From positions 11,396,418 to 11,460,417 of the forward strand of contig JBBCBC010000026.1 of assembly GCA_037126765.1 (NCBI GenBank): a stretch of DNA of 64,000 nt, in the 5' to 3' direction. This document shows positions 22,063-32,315 of the stretch, in pieces. A model generated the notes under the pieces. The model searched no databases. It had not been told where the DNA came from and was given only the letters and a program-made list of their open reading frames with translations. Each line of letters begins with the position of its first letter. The first letter of the stretch is position 1. The stretch is from Stenogyne calaminthoides. Lineage: Eukaryota; Streptophyta; Magnoliopsida; Lamiales; Lamiaceae. The position numbers and the translations under genes are program-made.

Positions 22063-23490
22063 CTCACAGAAAATTCTACTGACTGGTACTAGAAAAGGAA
22101 ATGTGTATCTTGCTGATTGGAGTTCAACTCCTAAAGATACATGTTTGGTTGCAAAAGTTCCAATCGATACCGGTTTTGTTGTGGCACAAAAGAATGAATC
22201 ACTTAAACTTCAAAACCCTGAACAAACTTGCAAGATTAGCACTTGTGAGGGGGTTACCCAATGAAGTATTCAGTAAAGATCATGTATGTGATGCTTGTCA
22301 GAAAGGAAAACAAATCAGAGCATCTTTCAAAAGCAAAGTAGATGTTTTTACTGATAGAATACTACAACCTATTACATATGGATCTCTTTGGTCCAAGAAC
22401 ACCGTGAGCACTAATGGCGTAAAAGTACACACTTGTGGTAGTTGATGACTACTCTAGATACACATGGGTCATATTCTTACTCAAGAAGAAAGAAAACTCG
22501 CATAAAAACGTGCGAACTCATTGAAAAGGCTCAAGATTGAAAAAGAATCGAGTGTGGTCAAAATCGGACCGATAAAGGAACCGAGTTTATCAATCATATC
22601 ATATCCGATTATTGTGCAAAGAAATGGAATAACTCATGAAACATCACCGCAAAGGACCCCACAAATGTAATGGTGTTCTTTGAAAGAAGAAATAGGACTC
22701 TCGAAAGAAGTTCGAAGGACAATGATTGTTTGAAGTTCGATATTCCTAAGAGATTTTTGGTCGGGTTATCAACACCGCATGCTACTCTCGGAAACGATCC
22801 ATGCTGACCAAAAACCAAGGAAAAACTCCATATGAGTTGTGGAATGAAAGGAAGCCTCTTGTTTTTTTTTTTTCGTGTGTTTGGTTGCAAGTGTTTCATA
22901 CACAATGGTAAAGATCGGTTGAAAACTTTTGATAGCAAAAGGCGATGAAGGATATTCTTAGGATATTCTCGTCAAGAAAGCCTTCGAGTTTACAACCAGT
23001 AGGACTCTTATTGTGGAAGAAACACCTCATGTTGTTTTTGATGAATCTACTTGTGTTCGTAAGAAACAGAACATGACTCGGAGAACTGATCAAGAGAATC
23101 ACCAGACTTAGCTTTGAAAAAAATGATAAAACATCCTTTGAACATGAAAAGAAGAAGTCACCACTTTCTATGAATGGAGTGAATCGGACTCGCACAAAGA
23201 AATTCGTGATGGAAAAACTCGGGATGGTGAGACTCAAGATGGAAATTCTCCAATCAAGGAAAGCCAACACACCGAAATCGACAAATCAACATACACCGCC
23301 TCGCACTCGTATGTAATGCCGATGAAGATGTGGTCACAAATTAAGGCAAACTCTGAATCTATCAACCAAAGGGGAATAAATGTCTCTGACAATGTTCTGA
23401 ATGGAATTTCCCCTGAGGAAGATGATTCTCTTTCTCCTTTTATGTTGCTCCCTGAATTTAATGAACTGCCTGAACCTAACATCCAGGAGA
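22063..23490 (+). pseudogene. pol: Element B pol: pre-integrase and integrase, up to the linker before reverse transcriptase
   Basis: B resumes after C with TGTRKGNVYLADWSSTP. The zinc finger residues are in WHKRMNHLN and DHVCDACQKGKQIRASF (about 22170-22335). The core follows in several shifted frames: DDYSRYTWVIFL (about 22445), TDKGTEFINHII (about 22570) and FFERRNRTLE (about 22677), then TPYELWNE-type and FGCKCF-type remnants. A 13-base T run near 22863 interrupts. The last clear part is the acidic linker IKANSESINQRGINVSDN ... FNELPEPN (23340-23480). There B stops abruptly at the start of element I. Homologous to E 46385-47800. Confidence 0.8.
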
Positions 23491-23586
23491 AAATATTAGG
23501 TTCGTGTAGGTGACATTAGATGTCACGGACTACACGAGACATGTTGTAGTATACTTAAAAGCAGACTTTGCGTATAAGTGGGAGAT
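23491..23586 (+). repeat. 96-bp 5' extension of element I, copy of its own 3' internal end
   Basis: The segment runs from aaatattaggttcgtgtagg to agtgggagat and matches 30731-30826 with few differences. In the normal element order this sequence lies between the two polypurine tracts. Its left edge falls exactly where the upstream tract ends in the 3' copy. Confidence 0.88.
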
Positions 23587-25421
23587 TGTTGGGATTATAC
23601 TGGAAAGTATGATTTTACTTTGTATAATCGAAACTGAATTTTCAGACTTATTTACTGAAATAAATTGTTTATCACTGGTGCTTTAAATATTATCGAATGT
23701 TACATATATTTACTGCATAACTGTTCAATAAGTCGTACGTGTTACATTGTAGTTAATTTAGTGATACTAGATCACAGAAGATTAAATTAACAGTCCCTTG
23801 TAACTAAAAGTACGCCATTCACGACCTAGATGGAAATGAACAACCCATCGTGAAAGGTTGAAGTGTAAGGCTCAGATTGGCTTGTCTTGACCAAGAGATT
23901 ACACTAGTGCATGACTGATGCACTGAATAGGACCTACAGGAGGATAAATTCTTCATAACTGAACAAGGAAGAATTAGACCTCAGTGGTTCGTTATTTCTT
24001 AATCTTTGTCCCTTAAATAGGATCACGTGGGATTGGTAACTATTGCTTTGACTTATCATGGGTAGCGAATCAGTGAGATTCAATACTTTTTATCTTGGGC
24101 AATATTATTAGTCACATGTGATTGCTAAGATTTAATACGAAGAATCGTGTGCGAGTACGCTTGTTTGATTTGCCCCCTTGGGAGGTTCATAAGCTTTATC
24201 ATACCAAATCTTGCAAGTGGAATTAGTTTCCGGTATGGATAATAATGTTGAACCGTTCCTTGACCAAGGACAAAAGATATTAATTAACGAAAAGCTAATT
24301 CAGTGGCTTGAATTAATTAATGGGCTAGATAATCTTAAACACGGGAAATAATGACCGGGAGCCATATTGACTGTAATATGGGTTAAGATGGATAGTGCAA
24401 TATTAATTATGTAGTGGGATTAATTAATATTTATGGGCTTGAATTATATTGTGGCTCAATATTAGATATTCAAGGTCCATTAGAAGGTTCAATCTTAATT
24501 CTCCTACTGAGTAGCCCAACATATAGTCCATTAACTGAAAAGGTGATTAAAATAAAATAAATATTGTTGCTTATTTTTCCATGAAATATTTTGAAATTTA
24601 TAGATAAAATTGGGAGAAAGTTTTTCTTTGAATTTTGTTATGGAATGAAGATATGTATTCTTGGAATACAAGATTATCTCATTAAATTCAAGAAATCTCC
24701 CACTTGGGTATCTATAAGGAGATTTTCGAAAAATTAGAAAATAAAGGGCAAGAAAGATTTTCTTGATTTTCTTGAAAAGATGTTATGGAAGATATGTATT
24801 TCTTGAAATACAAGAATATTTCATAAATTCAAGAAGATCTAAATCTTGGTTTCTTGCAAGCCATTATTTTCGAAAATTCCATACATATAGAGTAGGTGGG
24901 ATTTTTGTGGAATATTATAATTATGGGAAAAAGAATATAAGAGATATATTCAAGATTTCTTGGAGATCAAGAAAAGATTTTCCCACATTGTTTTATCACA
25001 AAATTTTCGACCAACCTTGTCTCTATAAATAGGGGATGATTCTTTCATTCCCAAGTATAATTTCATGTTCTGGAAAAATTAGTAAATCCACAAAGGTGGT
25101 GCAACATATTTTATTTTCCTTTTGTTAAATCGTTCACAAGAATCCTTCCACCGGATAGTCAAACGAGGGCTAAGGGAATACTTGGGAAGTCCTTACTAGT
25201 TAGTCTAATCACCATACCGCTTGCCATCCCAAGAGGTAATGCTTCAAGTAAACTCGTAAAATTACGCATCGTAGGTTTTACGTGAATTATTATATGCATG
25301 ATATGTTGTTGGATTATTATTTGAATTAATATAGGATTAATTCATGCCAGTAATAATTAAAGAATTAAATTTGTATTTAAATATTCACCCCAAATAGATC
25401 TATGCAGCTTATTCCCCAACA
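23587..25421 (+). repeat. 5' LTR of element I (1835 bp)
   Basis: Starts tgttgggattatactgg after a polypurine tract and ends attccccaaca just before the primer site. Same family as the C LTRs but in opposite orientation. TATA box tataaatag at 25024-25032. Confidence 0.92.
25023..25033 (+). promoter_or_regulatory. TATA box of the element I 5' LTR
   Basis: ctataaatagg, with equivalents at 31917-31927 in the 3' LTR and on the minus strand at 13363-13372 and 20606-20613 in element C. Confidence 0.7.
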
Positions 25422-25423
25422 AC

Positions 25424-25435
25424 TGGTATCAGAGC
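25424..25435 (+). other. Primer binding site of element I
   Basis: tggtatcagagc two bases after the LTR end, a full match to the initiator Met-tRNA primer consensus. Confidence 0.93.
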
Positions 25436-26925
25436 CAGGTTTCGGGCTCTGAATTTTAAATTGTAATTTAATTCGTTGGCATTAAATTTGAAATCGATAG
25501 TAGAATTGCTAGATCTTTTTTGCGTATCCAATTGTCATGGAATTTAATGTGTTTATGCATGCATATAAACTATTTTTTTTAATTCGATTCGCTTTAGGAT
25601 TCGCTTTTGCCTTGTGAGAAAATCCATGAGTAGATTAGAATTTGTTTGATTTGATCAATGTAATAGACTAGTCTAGATCTAGGTTTATTTATTTTTGTAA
25701 ATAAATTGTAACCGATCGAAAACGAGGACCAAAACGGCGAATTAAAGGACAAAATCCGTAACCAGCGTAGGGGGGGGCGCTGGCGCACGCATGGGCGCAG
25801 GGCGAGGCCGAGGTGGCCGAAGCGCGGAGGAATAAAAGCCGCGCACACGGGCGGGGCATTAAGGCGACGCCGCACCGCGGCGCCAGACGGGCCGAAAGGA
25901 AGAACGCTGCCGACGCGGGCGCGCGGACGCGGGACGCCGCTGAGGTCGCGGGCGAGGAGAAGACGGGCGAAGGCGACAAGACGATACGCCGCGATCGTCT
26001 GCCGAGACTACTCAAGTTCGCCGAGACACATGCGAGAGGCATCGGCGGGCGCCACCCGCCGGGCGGTGCCAAGGTTGTCGAGGCTGGTCTAGGCCAAGCG
26101 GCCGGCCGGATGCGGGCATGCATCCCGGCTGCGAGCTACTTGGCGTGGCATTTCGAGACGAAGTATTTTTCAAGACGATCGAGTGGGGGAAATTCGAGAT
26201 GTGGTTTCTTCAAGATCAAGCCAAGAAAAATCAAACCATGACAATTGGATAATTTGTGCCCAATATGTTTATTTTTCTATTTTTGCTTGATTTATTTGTG
26301 CTTTTTTATGCTTTTTTTAATTTGTTTAAATGTGTTTGCATGAGAATTGCCCAAATGAAATATCTCACCTTCAAATTACTAAGTATGTTTAAATAATTAA
26401 TTGACAATTTTATTCCGGATAATAAAATTGAATTAATTTTGACCTCCATGATTTATTTATTTGTGAATTATTTTGGAGAAATTCCCCTATTGATTCGGGC
26501 CAAAAGATAGCTTTCACATGAATGAATTCCAAACGGATGATTTGTGGGTTATTACTAGTGGCGACGATATTTAATTCTCCCCACGAGGCTCGCTCAAAGT
26601 GAAATAATAGTCCTGTATTTAATCATGGTTATTACTTAGGTATAAAATTGATATGCATATACTTCCCCGAAATCCCTGTCAATTTTATAATGGTCAAGTG
26701 GGAGCCAACTATTAATCTGGATATTAAAGGTTTGTAATCGTTCTTGTTTGTAACTCCGCTTGAATGTGTTTAAATAATGACCCACCCCACGCGGCTTATT
26801 TAAACTGCTTTTGAGATGTTGGGCGATGCATGTTCATATTTTTTTGAGATTTTAAATATGATGCATGTGATCGAATCTTGTGATATACTTGTGCTATTGC
26901 ATATAGTTGTTTATTTCAGTTCAAC
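25436..26925 (+). other. Element I leader with GC-rich block
   Basis: Bases 25740-26160 are extremely GC- and CpG-rich inside otherwise AT-rich DNA. Flanks align well with the leader of C, but the block itself is about 120 bp longer and far more diverged. Open frames of about 140 codons exist on both strands, as expected by chance from such composition. No domain is recognised. Confidence 0.7.
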
Positions 26926-27600
26926 ATGTGCGGTGCCTTTTAATCCATCGTTATTATATTTAAAAGTCAATACAATATGTATGGAAACTATATTGATTGG
27001 AAACGAAAAATTATAATTGTCCTAACTGCACAAAAGCACAAGTGGATTCTTGACACACCAAAATCAGATGAGCCAACTGACAAGTTAAAACATGCGGGAC
27101 TCGTCAGATCACCTTGCGAGAGATGTTGTCGCTGAAAATGGTGGAGGGCAAACCCGTAAGGGATTACCTCCTCAAAATACATGGCCCATCTGAACAAACT
27201 TGAGATTCTGAGTGCAGATTATGATCTAGAGACTCAGATGAATTTGGTACTTCACTCTCTGCCCAAAAAGTTTTTGAACATTTTGGCCTCGCTAGCTAAT
27301 TTGTTGCAAGCTTTTGGTCTCGGCAGAAATGATGATAAGACACCAAACTCAAGCTTTGACGGCAAGCGGTCCGTCTTTATCTTCTAAGCCAAGGGTAGGC
27401 AAGATAAAGAAGAGGACCAAAGGTCATAAGCAATAAAACTCATCTGTTGCCAAGGGCAATGGTAAGATGAGGAATGCTTATTATGTCAAGGAAAATCCAA
27501 AGAGGAAGTGCTTAAGCAGCGGTGAGAGAGGACAATGGAGGTTTTGCCTGTTCCAACCCCAAAAGGGACGGAAAGAAAGGTAATTCTCACGCACTAGTTG
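26926..27600 (+). pseudogene. gag: Element I gag
   Basis: ATG at 26926 lies at the position of the C gag start (aacatgtgc versus ttcatgtcg), and NPSLLYLK follows. Recognisable pieces are LTAQKHKWILDTPKSDEP (about 27020), MLSLKMVEGKPVRDYLL (about 27130) and NKLEILSADYDLETQMNLVL (27190-27260). The zinc knuckle region near 27510 reads KCLSSGERGQWRF and has lost most Cys/His residues. Many frameshifts. Confidence 0.75.
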
Positions 27601-28100
27601 TTGAAACTTGTTTAGCGGCGTATACTTCTCATTCGTGGGTGGTTGATACGAGATCCACTAATCATGTTGGTTTCACGGGTTCAAAATGATCCGGCAAACT
27701 TAGTGGGAGTGAGATCCTCATCACAATCGGGCGACGCCATTTAAAGTAGAAGTCATTGCAATGTTACGTAAGTGGCAGATATTGCAATGCTACGATAGTA
27801 ACGATTATTGCAATACTACGCAAGTAGCAGACATTGCAAAACTACATGAGTAGTAGTTAAAGCAGTGGGAGAAGTGCACCTATCTTTTGAAGATAAAGTT
27901 TTTTGAGATTATCTTTATGTTCCCAGTTTTAGAAAGAATTCACTTTCAGTTTCTAAAATTCGATTAAAGGACACTAAGTTTCTTCTCTAATAAGAATGAC
28001 ATCATTTTTGAAATGATGAGTGTATCTCATCATTTTGACATTGATGGAAAATCTCTATACAATTAATCATGCACACCACTCACGAAATGTATTCTATAAC
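27600..28100 (+). pseudogene. pol: Element I protease, broken by a tandem expansion
   Basis: SHSWVVDTRSTNHVGF (about 27630) aligns with the C site WVVDTGSTDHV, with Gly changed to Arg in the catalytic D-T-G. LSGSEILITIG follows, then a four-copy 26-bp repeat where C has DATRVAAEA, then VGEVHLSFEDK. The repeat length is not a multiple of three, so it breaks the frame. Confidence 0.78.
27755..27858 (+). repeat. Four-copy 26-bp tandem repeat in the element I protease
   Basis: Copies start at 27755, 27781, 27807 and 27833, each beginning attgcaa followed by a variant of tactacgtaagtagcaga. The element C equivalent has a single copy (gatgctacgagagtggcag). Confidence 0.92.
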
Positions 28101-29170
28101 ACATCAACTATTTCCGAGAAAAGAAAAACGTTCATCGACGTGAACGAGAGACACTTCTTTGGCATCTAAGATTGGGTCATATAAATCCAAAGAGGATCCA
28201 AAGGTTGGTGAGAGAGACGGTTCACTAGAGCTTCTCCAAGTTGAACCGATTCCAACCTCGCGAATCATGTTTGGAGGGTAATATGACCAAGAGGGCATTT
28301 GGAGCCAAGGAATAGGGCCAAAGAAGTGTTAGAGATCGCTCACACACGTATGTAAGTGGTCCAATGTCAACCAAAGCAAGAGGAGGTTATGAGTAATTTT
28401 ATTGATGATTACTCAAGGTACGGTTACATTTTCCTTATGAAGCATAAATCTGAGACCTTTGAGAAATTCAAAGAATTTAAGGCTCAAACAGAGAATCATA
28501 GGGAAAAATGTATCAAGTCTCTACGATCTGATCGTGGAGGCGAATACCTCAGCGATGAGTTTTTGAATTACTTATCCGATGAAGGGATTGTATCCCACCA
28601 TCGCACCCTAACCCCCTCAACAAAATGGGGTTGCAGAGCGAAGAAATAGAATTCTTTTGGAAATGGTTAGATCAATGATGAGTTACGCGGATCTTCCAGA
28701 GTCGTTCTGGGGTCATGCCTTGGAAACACCGACTTACATTCTGAACTTGGTGCCATCCAAATCGGTTCCCAAAACTCCCAAAGAATTGTGGACCGGGAGC
28801 AAGCCTAGTATGAGACACATGAGAATTTGGGGGTGTCCGCCCACGTGTTGGACAAGGAAGCCAGAATTGATCCTCGATCGTAATTAAAAATTTGTTTGTA
28901 GATACCCCTCGGGAACAAAAAGGGTGTATGTTCTATAGTCCCGAAGATCAAAAGGTGGTCATCTGCACCCATTTTAGATTTTTGGAAGAAGACTATATGA
29001 ACCAAAGAAAACCCAGAAGTGAGATTACCTCAAATGAGCTTAGAGGGCAAACCTCGGTTACCAACCTGTTTTAGATGATATACCAAACGATACATTTTCA
29101 CAACCGGAGCCTCGTCGTAGTGGGAGGGTTGTTAGACAACCCAAGAGATTCATGGGAATAGGAGAGTCCT
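28101..29170 (+). pseudogene. pol: Element I integrase
   Basis: The pre-integrase finger is visible in broken form (WHLRLGHINPKRI-like, 28150-28200). The core reads IDDYSRYGYIFLMKHKSETF (28400), SDRGGEYLSDEFLNYL (28530), then a damaged QQNGVAER region. MEMVRSMMSYADLPESFWGH (28657) and MRHMRIWGCPP (28805) follow, then GCMFYSPEDQKVV and HFRFLEEDY. It aligns throughout with C 17626-16600 and carries several indels and stops. Confidence 0.82.
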
Positions 29171-30180
29171 CGGACTTGATTCCCGGATAAGACGAATCAG
29201 ACCCATGGACATATGACGAGGCATTCCAAGATAAGGATGCAGTTTCTTGACAAACATAAATGAAAGCCGAAATGGGTTCTATGTTTCATAATAAGAGTGC
29301 GGGAGCTAGTCGAACCACTTAATGGGGTCAAATCCATTGGATGCAAGTGGGTATATAAGAGGAAAAGAGGACCGGACTAGAAGGTTGAAACATTTAAAGC
29401 AAGACTAGTGGCGAAAGGTTATACTCAGAAAGAAGGGATTGATTATGAGGAAACTTTTTCACCCGTAGCCATGCTTAAGTCCATCTATATTCTCTTATCG
29501 ATTGCTGTGCATTTTTGACTTTGAAATCTGGCAAATGGATGTCAAGACAACTTTCCTTAACGAAGAGATCTATATGCAACAAACCCAAGGTTTCATTGAA
29601 ACAGGCCAAGAACACCTAGTTTGTAAGCTCAAGAGGTCCATTTACGGACTCAAACAGGCATCCAGAGCTTGGAACCAATGTTTTGATCATGTTATAAAGT
29701 CTTATGGGTTTGATCAAAACGAGTTTGAAAGTTGTGTGTACAAAAAGCGTGTCGGAACTGCATTAGTATTCTTAGTACTATACGTAGATGACATTCTGAT
29801 CATCGGGAACGATGTGAAGGTGTTATCAGACGTAAGGGCATGGCTTTCAAAATAGTTTGATATGAAAGACTTAGGGAAAGCCGGACACATCCTTGGGATC
29901 AAGATAACTCGAGATCGCAGGAAAAGGATGATCGGGTTATCGCAAGTTTCATACATAGACACCGCCTTGAAAACACTTCAAAGATGCTAGATTCCAAGAA
30001 AGGATTCGTACCTTTCAGGCATGGAATCCATCTATCCAAGAAAATGTCCCCTAAGACGCAAAAGGAGATAGATGACATGAAAGGCAATGCTGTGTACGAG
30101 ACCAGATATCTGCTTTGTCGTAGGCATGGTAGCAAGATATCAAAGTAACCCAGAGAAAGAGCATTGGACGACAGTTAAAA
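29171..30180 (+). pseudogene. pol: Element I reverse transcriptase
   Basis: Motifs in order: GCKWVYKRKRG and KARLVAKGYTQKEGIDYEE (about 29330-29450), IWQMDVKTTFLNEEIYMQQ (about 29527, with a short deletion after FLN compared with C), KRSIYGLKQASRAWNQCF (about 29630) and YVDDILIIGND (about 29783). Then MKDLGKAGHILGIKITRD-like sequence and a partly duplicated segment around 29975-30030. Frameshifted, not functional. Confidence 0.82.
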
Positions 30181-30714
30181 ACATTCTGAAGTATCTGAAA
30201 AGAACTCGGGATAGAATGTTGATTTATCGATCGATACTCTAATCCCCATCGGCCACACCTGGACTCGGATTTTCAATCGACTTAGATTCCGTAAACTATC
30301 CGCCTCGCCAGTGTGTTTCCATTTGGGAAGTGTAGCCATCAAATGGACGAGTGTGAAGTAGAAATGCATCACTGACTCAACCATGGAAGTCGGGTAAGTA
30401 GCTGCTTATGAAGCAGTGAAAGAATTGATTTGGCTCTAGACCTTCTTAGTGGACTTGGATAGAGTTCCAAATTTGTCTAGCAATTTTTGCTAGGGGCAGT
30501 TGCAAATTCAAGAGAACCAAGAGTCCATGAGTCAAACAAGCACACTAAAGGAAAGACATCTTATACGAGAAATCGTTAAGAGAGGAGATATAGATGTGGC
30601 AAAGATATCGTCTAAGGACAACCTAGCGATCTATTCATTAAAGAGTCCCTCTCCTCAATACATTCGAGAGACATGTGGAAGGAATGGGTGTCAAGACCGT
30701 TGTCAATCTGCATT
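30181..30714 (+). pseudogene. pol: Element I RNase H
   Basis: Strongly decayed. NILKYLKRTRDRM (about 30180), TDSDFQS-like and KKTRLASVFPFG-like traces precede the end ERHLIREIVKRGDIDVAKIS (about 30550), DNLAI and then the polypurine tract. Catalytic residues are mostly lost. Confidence 0.72.
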
Positions 30715-30826
30715 GAGTATAAGTGGGAGAAATTATTAGGTTCGTGTAGGTGACAATAGATGTCACGGACTACACGAGACATGTTGTAGTATACTTAAAA
30801 GCAGACTTTGAGTATAAGTGGGAGAT
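30715..30826 (+). other. Duplicated polypurine tracts of element I
   Basis: gagtataagtgggaga occurs at 30715-30730 and again, identically, at 30810-30825, 95 bp apart. The second abuts the 3' LTR start at 30827. The 96 bp after the first tract are what is found at the left end of the element (23491-23586). Confidence 0.9.
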
Positions 30827-32315
30827 TGTTGGGATAATACTGGAAAGTATGCTTTTACTTTGTATAATCGAAACTGAATTTTCAGACTTATTTACTGAAA
30901 TAAATTGTTTATCACTGATGCTTTAAATATTATCGAATGTTACATATATTTACTGCATAACTGTTCAATAAGTCATAAGTGTTACATTGTAGTTAATTTA
31001 GTGATTAAATTAATGTAAGATTAAATTAACTGCCCCTTGTAACTAAAAAGTACGCCATTCACGACCTAGATGGAAATGAACAACCCAATGAAAGGTTGAA
31101 GTGTAAGGCAAGATTAAATTAATTGTCCCTTGTAAATTCTTCTAAAAAAGTTACCTCGCCATTTCAATGTTCATCCTAGATGGAAATTGAACAACCCATT
31201 ATCGTGAAAGGTTGAATCAAAATGTAGATTCAATACTTTTTATCTTGGGCTTTAATCTTGACCAAGAGATTACACTAAGAATGCATGAGTACGATTTGCC
31301 CCTCGGAGGTTCATACCATACCAAATCTTGCAAGTGGAATTAGGAGGATAAATTCTTGAACCGCTCCTTGACAAGGAAAAAATTAGACCACGCTAATTCA
31401 AAGGGTTCGAATTAATTAATGGGCTAGATAATCTTCAACCCTTAAATAATGACCGGATCATATTGATCGTAATATGGGGATTGATAGTAACTATTGCTTT
31501 GATTTTTATCAATTATATTGGGTAATATTAGATATTCAAGGTCCATTAGATTCAATACTTTTATCTTGGGTCCAATATTAAAATAAAATATTTTTGCTTG
31601 AAAAGATATTATGGAAGATATGTATTTCTTTTGAAATAATGAAGAATATCTCAATAAATCTCATCAAGAAGATCCAAATCTTGGTTTTCTTAGAAAATAA
31701 AAAAAGTAAGATTTTCTTGATTTTCCATTATTTTCCAAATCTTGGTTTCTTGCAAGCCATTATTTTTGAAAATTCCATACATATAGAAGATAGGTGGGAT
31801 TTTTGAATATTATAATTATGGGAAAAAGAATATATGAGATATATTCAAGATTTCTTGGAGATCAAGAAAAGATTTTCCCACATTGTTTTATCACAAAATT
31901 TTTGACCAACCTTGTCTCTATAAATAGGGGATGATTCTTTCATTCCCAAGTACAATTCCATGTGCTGGAAAAATTAGTAAATCCACAAAGGTGGTGCAAC
32001 ATATTTTATTTTCCTTTTGTTAAATCGTTCACAAGAATCCTTCAACCGGATAGTCGAACGAGGGCTAAGGGAATACTTGGGAAGTCCTTACGATTAGTCT
32101 AGTCAGCCATACCGTTGCCATCCCAAGAGGTACGCTCACGTAAACTCGTAGAATTCCGCATGCATAGGTTTTACGTGAATTATTATATGCATGATATGTT
32201 GTTGGATTATTATTTGAATTAATATAGGATTAATTCATGCTAGTAATAATTAAAGAATTAAATTTGTATTTAAATATTCACCCGAATAGATCTCATGCGA
32301 ATTATTATTCCCCAA
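30827..32315 (+). repeat. 3' LTR of element I, shortened and internally shuffled
   Basis: The first 190 bp and the last 700 bp align with the 5' LTR in order. From about 31018 to 31600 blocks appear duplicated and in changed order, and about 345 bp is missing overall. It keeps a TATA box at 31917-31927. The end reads attccccaaa instead of attccccaaca. Confidence 0.85.

Larger units (their letters stand above)
23491..32315 (+). mobile_element. Element I: copia retrotransposon of the C family with an extended left end
   Basis: It comprises a 5' LTR (23587-25421), intact primer site, leader with GC-rich block, decayed gag and pol, two polypurine tracts and a rearranged 3' LTR (30827-about 32315). 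It lies in the same orientation as B. Directly left of the 5' LTR are 96 bp identical in kind to the 96 bp that precede the 3' LTR, so the element seems to begin at 23491. No target duplication could be found because the right end is damaged. Confidence 0.85.

Noticed and set aside
25689..26241. Open frames of about 140 codons on both strands across the GC-rich leader of element I (and similar ones at 19517-19882 and 59939-60333)
   Set aside because: GC-rich DNA has few stop codons, so long frames on both strands are expected. The frames are not conserved between C and I, and no domain is recognisable.
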